Below, in pieces: positions 57,591 to 64,000 of a stretch of DNA of 64,000 nt. Numbering within the stretch: position 1 is the stretch's first letter; every line of letters begins with the position of its first letter. Under the pieces are notes generated by a model. It saw nothing but the letters and a program-made list of their open reading frames with translations. It did not search any database and was not told where the DNA came from. The stretch comes from Gibbula magus (Eukaryota > Mollusca > Gastropoda > Trochida > Trochidae). The stretch covers positions 34,514,086-34,578,085 of the forward strand of contig OW388296.1 of the NCBI GenBank assembly GCA_936450465.1, written 5' to 3'. The position numbers were made by a program, and so were the translations under genes.

Positions 57591-57690
57591 ATGTTGCGCA
57601 AAAGAGATGAAGTCGGACCAGTTTTCCTGTGGGCGAACAATGCTCACTTTGTTCGCCCATGGGGAAAACTGATCATTTGCGCAACATTTT
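57591..57690. repeat. 100-bp hairpin element
   Basis: Outer arms GTTGCGCAAA and TTTGCGCAAC, inner arms CCAGTTTTCCTGTGGGCGAA and its near complement, around a short loop. No target duplication recognised. Confidence 0.8.
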
Positions 57691-58222
57691 TGAAGGACAG
57701 AGGGATATAGATACAAATAATGTTAGACAAAGGACCAAGACAAGGCATGGAGAAAACAGATTTCACTAAGAACGATAGACCTTGGAACAAGACATATACT
57801 AAGAATGACATACCTAGGGACAATACAGGGAGAAAAACGGGGACAGATACAAAGATTCATTATAACGTCATAACTGCGAATTATTGTTACGTTAAACGTC
57901 TAGCGATACCACATCAGTGTAATATTGTAGTAAAAATATCACACTTGATTATATGACGAGCAATGAAATACTGGGATTTGTGAAATAACTAATCAAGCTA
58001 CTGATTTAACTGATAAATCTCAGTATGTCATTGCTCGTTATATGCGTAGTATAATATCGCACAGCAATATCTTCGACGGGTGACTATGTAAACCAACTGC
58101 ATATGTTACCTACGAGGAACACTTTTTGTCACGGCGGCGGGACGTAGGCCTTATGGATATTGACCTCATGAATGTTTCTTTTGCTGAGCCACAGCGGAAA
58201 GCTTGTCAATGTTTGGTGGTAA
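57691..58222. other. intergenic DNA
   Basis: Includes a short inverted pair near 57950-58045 (TGACGAGCAATGAAATACTG versus CAGTATGTCATTGCTCGTTA). No gene. Confidence 0.5.
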
Positions 58223-59891
58223 AGGCCCCTTTACACAGACATAAAGACCGTTGTGCGTCCTCTGTGCGACCAAAAAACATAACAGATCGCCGTTGGACGC
58301 TCAAGGGAGGCAAAATGGTTGCTAAGGTCGTGAGGAGGTGGCACAAGGGATGTTGAGACATCGCGATTGATCGCCAAGAACGCGGAGGACGCCAACAAAT
58401 TTTGAACATGCTCAAAACTTCCGCAGAGGGGTCGTCGACGATTCTGGTCGCTCAAGGGCTGCTCCCATGACGCAGAAAGGTCGTACAATGGACGTTCTAA
58501 GGTCGCAAAGGACGCTCAATGATCGCCATGTAAGAAATTCGCTAACGTTGGGCGATGCCTCTGCCTCCCTTGTGCCTTCCTACTGCGTCCTCTGTGCAAT
58601 CAGAGCCGTTTATATCACGACCGTTCTGCCTTCATGCAGCGACCACGACGACCTTTGTGCGACCATGACGAGTGCTTTTCTTCTGCATTCACTCAGCCTT
58701 CTGTGAGCGTCCTCGTAAATTCTCCAAAAAATAGATGATCGATTCTCACATGTTTCCTTGTTTCTGTTGGCAAATCTTTGATAGGACTATGGCACCAAAA
58801 AGGAGCAAGACAACCGAAAAGTCAAGCAAATAAAGATGTATAAACTCACTTGTAAAGAAACGCCATCACATAGTTAACTATAAGAACGGAATGCTGCTGT
58901 CGGATAGAGTCGATTTTAAATGTCTTTGATAATAACAAGTTTTGTAAAGAAGTACGCACAATTTAATTCATTCGGGTTTGATACTTTTATCATGATCTTT
59001 ATTCAAACACATATGGGTGTTGGAATAGCTTTTTTTGGTCCAGAATGTTTGGTAATTTTCTTTACAAATTACGAAATACCGAAAATAGGACATCGTAAAA
59101 CAAGCCAACTTTTTTATCTCCCCGTTAAGAAGATTTTAAAAAGAGACTAGTTTTTACAAGGCATGATTTTCAGAAGTATGAACAGATAATGTTTCATAAA
59201 CTTAAATGTAACCCATTTGAATGATGAAGCCCTGTTTCATTCGTATGTTTACCAGTGGATTTAATAATTTAATGTATTTTTGTATATTTACTTCTTTAGT
59301 GGGTTTTTTTTTATCATATTCTTCTGCAAAAAACAATTTTATTTTTATTTATTGCAGCTGCAAAAGCTGATTGGTTGGTTGTTTTTGACTGTTGGAATGG
59401 GACTGAAACAATTGAGACTAATGCAGCTTATTATAGACCCTAGTCTATCCAGGTTGCCGAATGCTCCCAGGGATCACTGAAGCATTGTTCAGGTATCGCA
59501 GAGGAGGCAGAAGTGTTGCTGCATGGTCGGCCAACTGTCGCCATAGTCGTGAATGGAGGCACAGCGAAGGCACAGAGGATGCACAGAGGAGGCACAGAGG
59601 AGGCTGACGGGTTGCACGAGGATCGCCGTTGATGCTGAAATGTTGTTAGGGTTGCACAGTGAACGCCCAGCGAAGGCAGTGTGGAGGCTCCGTAAACGTG
59701 CAGGTCGTTCAAAGATCGTCATGGAAATTACCGTTATTTGCATTTTAGGTCGTACAAAGGACGCACGAAGATCGCAGGAGCATTTACATAGAAACGGGAT
59801 TTCGGGAAAACAGCCGACCATTGAGCGTCCTGTCCATTTTTTTGGTCGCTCAATGGTCGTACGAAGGACGCGGGTCTGTGTAAAGGGGCCT
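58223..59891. mobile_element. 1669-bp Harbinger-like nonautonomous element
   Basis: Terminal inverted repeats AGGCCCCTTTACACAGAC and GTCTGTGTAAAGGGGCCT, flanked by TAA at 58220-58222 and 59892-59894. The two subterminal regions (58223-58710 and 59440-59891) are GC-richer and full of short GGTCGTACAA, GGACGC and GATCGC motifs. The middle is AT-rich. No transposase was recognised. A TAA/TTA target suggests PIF/Harbinger (inference). Confidence 0.8.
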
Positions 59892-60820
59892 TAAAAATGT
59901 TTTCTTTGGTATGTTTTCTACATTCGGAAATAAATATTGACTTATCAATATTAATGCACTAGGCGTATTCATATCAGACTTCAAATACACACACTTCTCA
60001 ATATTTCTAAGTCTAAAGTCAAATATTCTAAGTCAACCATGTCAAGTAAGAGAATACAGTCTCGGTATTTCCCTGTTTGCCGAATTGTTATAATATTTAA
60101 AAGCAAGAATCAATGTCTTTAAACTCCAACAGAAGCATCTCCGGATATTTGATTCCTGTACATTTCATGTAATTTATATCAAACCGCTGTCAACGTATTG
60201 ATTTTACCACTATATCACTACATGACTTGCTATAAAGCAATCAAACTCACTCCTCACATTATACCAAATGTGTCTTTGTCCCATATATTACTTGTCAATA
60301 TTTATGTCTGATATAGTACAGCAAATTAGTTAATTCATACTCACCAACAGATGATCTTTCAATGCCACATGGGCCTTCTGGAGTCCAACGTGCATTCAAC
60401 AACAGCTGTCGTGTACATTGATTATAATAAACCCATTTCCACACACATCTCATCGATTTCACAGTCTATTGACTCGCAATTCTTCACTTACTCACACTCC
60501 ATCATTCTCTTGAGACACATATTGTTATAATATACATGGCTGTGGTATTGTTACAATATTCTATTGACTACGTCACTTCAAGGAGGATTGCGAATAACAT
60601 TGCCAATGTATATTTTTATTCAGTACGTGCAAACTTATTACTTAACTTATTTAATTCCGATCATACCATATTGCATGAAAACCATGCTTGTAGATCGTAA
60701 ATCAGGGGCAGTTGATGGGTTTTGCACGTTCATGAAGAAGTTGTCCAGAAGTCGTTTCTCGTTCATCCAAGAAAATAAATTATCATATACTGGAAGTTTC
60801 TTCGTCAAATAAACTCAGTG
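59892..60820. other. AT-rich intergenic DNA
   Basis: Nothing supportable; the 60564-60812 frame has no motif. Confidence 0.5.
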
Positions 60821-60882
60821 TCAAAATGGCCATACAAAAATGTCAAAATGGCCATGGAAAAAGTCAAAATGGCCATATTATT
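60821..60882. repeat. triplicated GTCAAAATGGCCAT motif
   Basis: Three direct copies spaced about 23 and 22 bp. AAAATGGCC resembles a YY1 core, but context is lacking. Confidence 0.6.
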
Positions 60883-60997
60883 ATTCATAGATTCTATTTT
60901 CATATTATTTTACCCATAGACTCTAATGATAAATATCCTTAATCAATGCTAACAGTATTACATTTAGGCTTTATTCCATAGTATTTCATCTCATCAC

Positions 60998-61092
60998 CTT
61001 AAATGTTCTTATTTTCAATGCGCTTTGAGCATGCACCTTGTGTATGGATATAGCGCTTTATAAATGCCCATTATTATTATTATTATTATTAT
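60998..61092 (+). mobile_element. SINE 3' tail remnant
   Basis: GCGCTTTGAGCATGCACCTT, then TAGCGCTTTATAAATGCCCA and an ATT run, a tail form common in invertebrate SINEs. A second tail is at 35908-35940. Confidence 0.55.
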
Positions 61093-61317
61093 ATAGGAAA
61101 AAATTCTTTTACCTCTTTATCATACAATAATATTACTTTAAATAGATATTTACTTCCACAAACAGTGGATCAGTGGGCATAGCTAGCAGCTGAAGCGGAG
61201 GATTAATATACGGTAAAAGGAATAAAATTCAGTCCAAATATTTTCCCTGAAAAATACAATACACATGCCTTGTTATTGCCTCTATTACATTCATAATGAT
61301 AAATAAGTTATAATTCA

Positions 61318-61425
61318 GGGTCCATATTTTCGAAGCTGTCTTAGTGCTAAGAAAGTCATAAGGCAATGTTAATGTATGGCACTAACGACTATTTTAGCAC
61401 TAAGAGAGCTTCGAAAATATGGGCC
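61318..61425. mobile_element. 108-bp foldback MITE
   Basis: Arms GGGTCCATATTTTCGAAGC with TTAGTGCTAA, and TTAGCACTAA with GCTTCGAAAATATGGGCC, separated by about 45 bp. Target duplication not resolved. Confidence 0.75.
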
Positions 61426-62000
61426 TAGAATCTTTACTTGGCATATGTAACGTCATGGCGAGAAATGTTATTTCCTCAGAAGGAGTACCGTGCCCCAATC
61501 ACCACCCCCGTCCTGATGTTTGAGATCTCATCACTCGGGCGATCCAGGTGTACACACATTTTGCAGACGACAGCTGGATGAAATGTCCTTATAATGGACT
61601 CAGGCTTCAGCCTTTGTTTTTATGGGTGGTCTTAAACGCAGATGACAGAAATCGAAACCCATTAAGCCTAGCTAAGCTAAGACAACACTTGATTAGCCAA
61701 AAGGGAATTCGTTTACATCAAACAGAGCATTGACATGGTATTATATATAATGTATACGACTAACGGAATATATGGACACATATTTACAACACAACAATTT
61801 AACATATGTCATCATCATTTCTCATAGTCGTTGTTAATTGAAATACTAAAAGTAGAAGGCATAAAAGATTCCCTAGTTCTGTTTGACTTACGACAAAGCA
61901 TGTTAAAACGTTTTCCAGATAGCAAAAGTGAATATGTAGTAAATAATGACCCTATGCCGAGCGGTTATATGACACAACAGAATGTACTGTGAGTGACATG
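61426..62000. other. intergenic DNA
   Basis: Nothing supportable. Confidence 0.5.
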
Positions 62001-62075
62001 GATCCTCAGTATCTCAAGTGGCAAAAGCGCTGCTCGACAGCATAGAGGTTCAGGGTTCGATTCTCATTTCGTTAC
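62001..62075 (+). repeat. tRNA-like SINE head
   Basis: CTCAAGTGGCAAAAGCGCTG resembles an A box and GGTTCAGGGTTCGATTCTC a B box with tRNA-like spacing. The acceptor stem is not evident. Followed at 62165-62218 by a 29-bp tandem duplication (GGTGGTTATGGGATATAACC). Confidence 0.5.
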
Positions 62076-62517
62076 TTGCAAAATTTTCATTTCTAATTTG
62101 ATAAAATTTCCAAATTGTACAAGTCCATTTGTTTCTGGAGGTTGAATACTTCATACTGACCATGTATGGTGGTTATGGGATATAACCTATGCAGATGGTG
62201 GTTATGGGATATAACCTGCAAGTTAATCAAATAAAGAACTTCCAAGGGGTTTAAATTAGTGTGTTAGGCGTGCTGAATCCTAAATTATCTTTCCTGCGTG
62301 TGATAAAATTTCCTCATCGTTTATTGACAATGGATGGTCTAGGGTGGTACCAACAATTATCGAACTAATATTCACAAACTTGATTAGTTTGTTTATAGAC
62401 TGAGATAACCCTACCAAAAGTGTCTGTCAAAACTTCATATCAACATCAAACGATCGTAATTTCCTCGTGAAGAATAGTCTCTGTTGACACCTTGTGTACA
62501 GAGCTTCATAATAATCA

Positions 62518-63841
62518 TTGTTATTCCAATTTAATTTATCGTCAATGATGGTACCTAAGCAAGACACTTATATTCAGATACGATTTCAACAGGAGAATAT
62601 GTCATACCAACAGAATAAGCAAGGACTTATCACCTATATCTCTATAAGAAAAAAGCCTAGACAATTCATAAAAAAATGGCGACCTATCACCCTGTTTAAT
62701 TCCATTTATAAACTATCCTCAGGGATTGCTTATAAAAAGAAATTAAGTTTTGCTTCAAATTATTAGCGAAGACAAAACTGGGTTCATGTCTGGAAGATAC
62801 GTGAGAGACGACTTCCGTCTAGTATATGATCTTCTCCTCTATACAGAATCTAAACAAATGCCATGCTTCTTTTAGTAGGTTTTGTAAAAAGCTTTTGATT
62901 CTGTCTCCAGGTTTTACATCTTCAAAACCCTGATTTTGGGGGGATTTGAGGATTTCAAATTGGATCGCTATACTTTATAAAGATATTAAGTCAAGTTTAA
63001 TTACTAATGGTTCCTCTCTCCATGAATATCAGTTGGTCGTGGCTGTAGACAGGGGGGTCTATTATGCCCCTATATTTTTCTTCTTTTTGCTGAATGTCTT
63101 GCATCTCTTGTGAACAAGAACAAAAACATTAAGGGCCTAACCATTTACAATAATGATATTTTGATTGCACAATATGCAGATGATATAGAATTTCTCTTGG
63201 ACTGTTTTAAGAAATCGTTCGAGGCTACCATATACACTCTTGAAATATTTGCCAAAAATTCTTGTTTAAGAATAAACTTTGATAAATCACAAGCCATTTG
63301 GGAAGGCTCCAAAAGAAACAGTAATATCAAACCCCGAAACCCTTAGAATCTTAGGCATAATATTTTACACTAATCGTGATACACTGATTTTAATTGTGAA
63401 AGCAATTAAATTTGTAATAGAAGAAACTATTATGACATGGGTGAACAGAATTTATAACGCCATTAGGTAAAATTGCAGTATTGAATCAATGCTCATTTCA
63501 ACATTTCCTTTCCCTTACCCTCCCAAATCCCCCAGATGAATTTCTGAGAAAGATAAATACTATTCTTTTCAAATGCCTATGGGATAACAAAACAGACAAT
63601 ATATAAAAGAACAGTTGCTTGTAAACCTATTACTGAAGGGGGACTTGGTATGATAGATAGTTCTGCTAATGTTGACTCCTCGAAAATAATCTGGATAGGA
63701 AAACAAATGTTAATTATGAAAAGAAATGAAAAACATGGAGTGATATTCCCCTTATGCTTGCAAGAAAAAACAACTAATCTTTTTCGGAAAGATGGTCTTA
63801 CTGCCTTTTCTAAATATAGTCACCAAGATAAAACCAAATAA
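62518..63841 (+). pseudogene. decayed non-LTR retrotransposon reverse transcriptase (L1/Tx1-like)
   Basis: Successive frames carry RT blocks: KKWRPITLFNSIYKLSSGI, then KTGFMSGRY-like sequence, a KAFDSVS block, GCRQGG with PYIFLLFAECLA, and IAQYADDIEFLLD (the YADD catalytic motif), then INFDKSQAIWEG. Stops and frameshifts interrupt nearly every block, so it is inactive. The 5' end (endonuclease, ORF1) is missing. Confidence 0.8.
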
Positions 63842-63858
63842 TTATGAAGAGTTCCTAA

Positions 63859-64000
63859 AGGCCCCTTCACAACCCATCGTGCGTGCAATTCGTTCGTACG
63901 TTTTTTGGGGAGGCCACGGTCGCTACGTTTTTCTGAAAACGTAGGGTGGATTTAATCAAGAACAGAGAGGGAGTTTGCCAACGCACGTCAAACGCACGTC
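63859..64000. mobile_element. left end of a second Harbinger-like element, cut by the window edge
   Basis: AGGCCCCTTCACAACCC preceded by TAA (63856-63858) matches the terminus of 58223-59891 over its first nine bases. GC-rich sequence with ACGCACGTC repeats continues to the end. Confidence 0.5.

Noticed and set aside
58126..58488. ORFs in the GC-rich arms of the Harbinger-like element (also 59440-59894)
   Set aside because: They derive from short repeated motifs. Overlapping frames on both strands are open and no domain is seen.

Overview
This is eukaryotic nuclear DNA. Genes are split by GT-AG introns, intergenic and intronic DNA is AT-rich, and the window is dense with small DNA transposons, foldback elements, SINE-like sequences and mini/microsatellites. 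Protein families and repeat style suggest a marine invertebrate, most likely a lophotrochozoan such as a bivalve or other mollusc. That placement is an inference; no marker in the window settles it.

The backbone is a tandem pair of paralogous sugar/polyol transporter genes on the + strand, of the SLC2A13/HMIT (proton myo-inositol cotransporter) type. Copy 1 has exons 2-9 between 8529 and 17233; I find no first exon in the 8.5 kb of window upstream of it. Copy 2 is complete: nine exons between 27147 and 50029, joining to an uninterrupted 566-residue protein. Intron positions and phases are identical in the two copies. Both carry the family hallmarks: sugar-transporter signatures, PESPRWL, a QLCGIN loop, a long cysteine-rich extracellular loop with a CGFCY motif, and PETKGK.

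Layout. 1-6316: AT-rich DNA, a TA-flanked MITE, and a dead Tc1-like transposase gene (minus strand) broken by two TTAA-flanked MITEs and by a 1.56 kb minisatellite that appears to have grown out of its own QRYIDT codons. 8529-17233: transporter copy 1. 17234-27146: spacer with MITEs, a hairpin element, an inverted-repeat structure holding thirteen 32-bp repeats, a dead mariner, and a 22-bp minisatellite just upstream of copy 2. 27147-50029: transporter copy 2, whose 12.2 kb intron 5 holds three tandem 3.5-3.8 kb noncoding units. 50030-55655: MITE, three 360-400 bp tandem units carrying perfect TGACGTCA sites, and an orphan TATA promoter. 55656-56711: a GT31 (beta-1,3-galactosyltransferase-like) ORF on the minus strand with one in-frame stop. 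56712-64000: a Harbinger-like element with TAA target duplications, SINE-like pieces, a decayed L1/Tx1-type LINE, and the left end of a second Harbinger-like element at the window edge.

No prokaryotic-type system, CRISPR array or virus was found. The most unusual items are the transposase-born minisatellite, a family of near-perfect palindromes with 9-bp target duplications (one long member carrying a promoter-like region and a first-exon-like ORF), a SINE inserted 3 bp from a transporter splice acceptor, an exon-2 conversion signature between the paralogs, and the CRE array.
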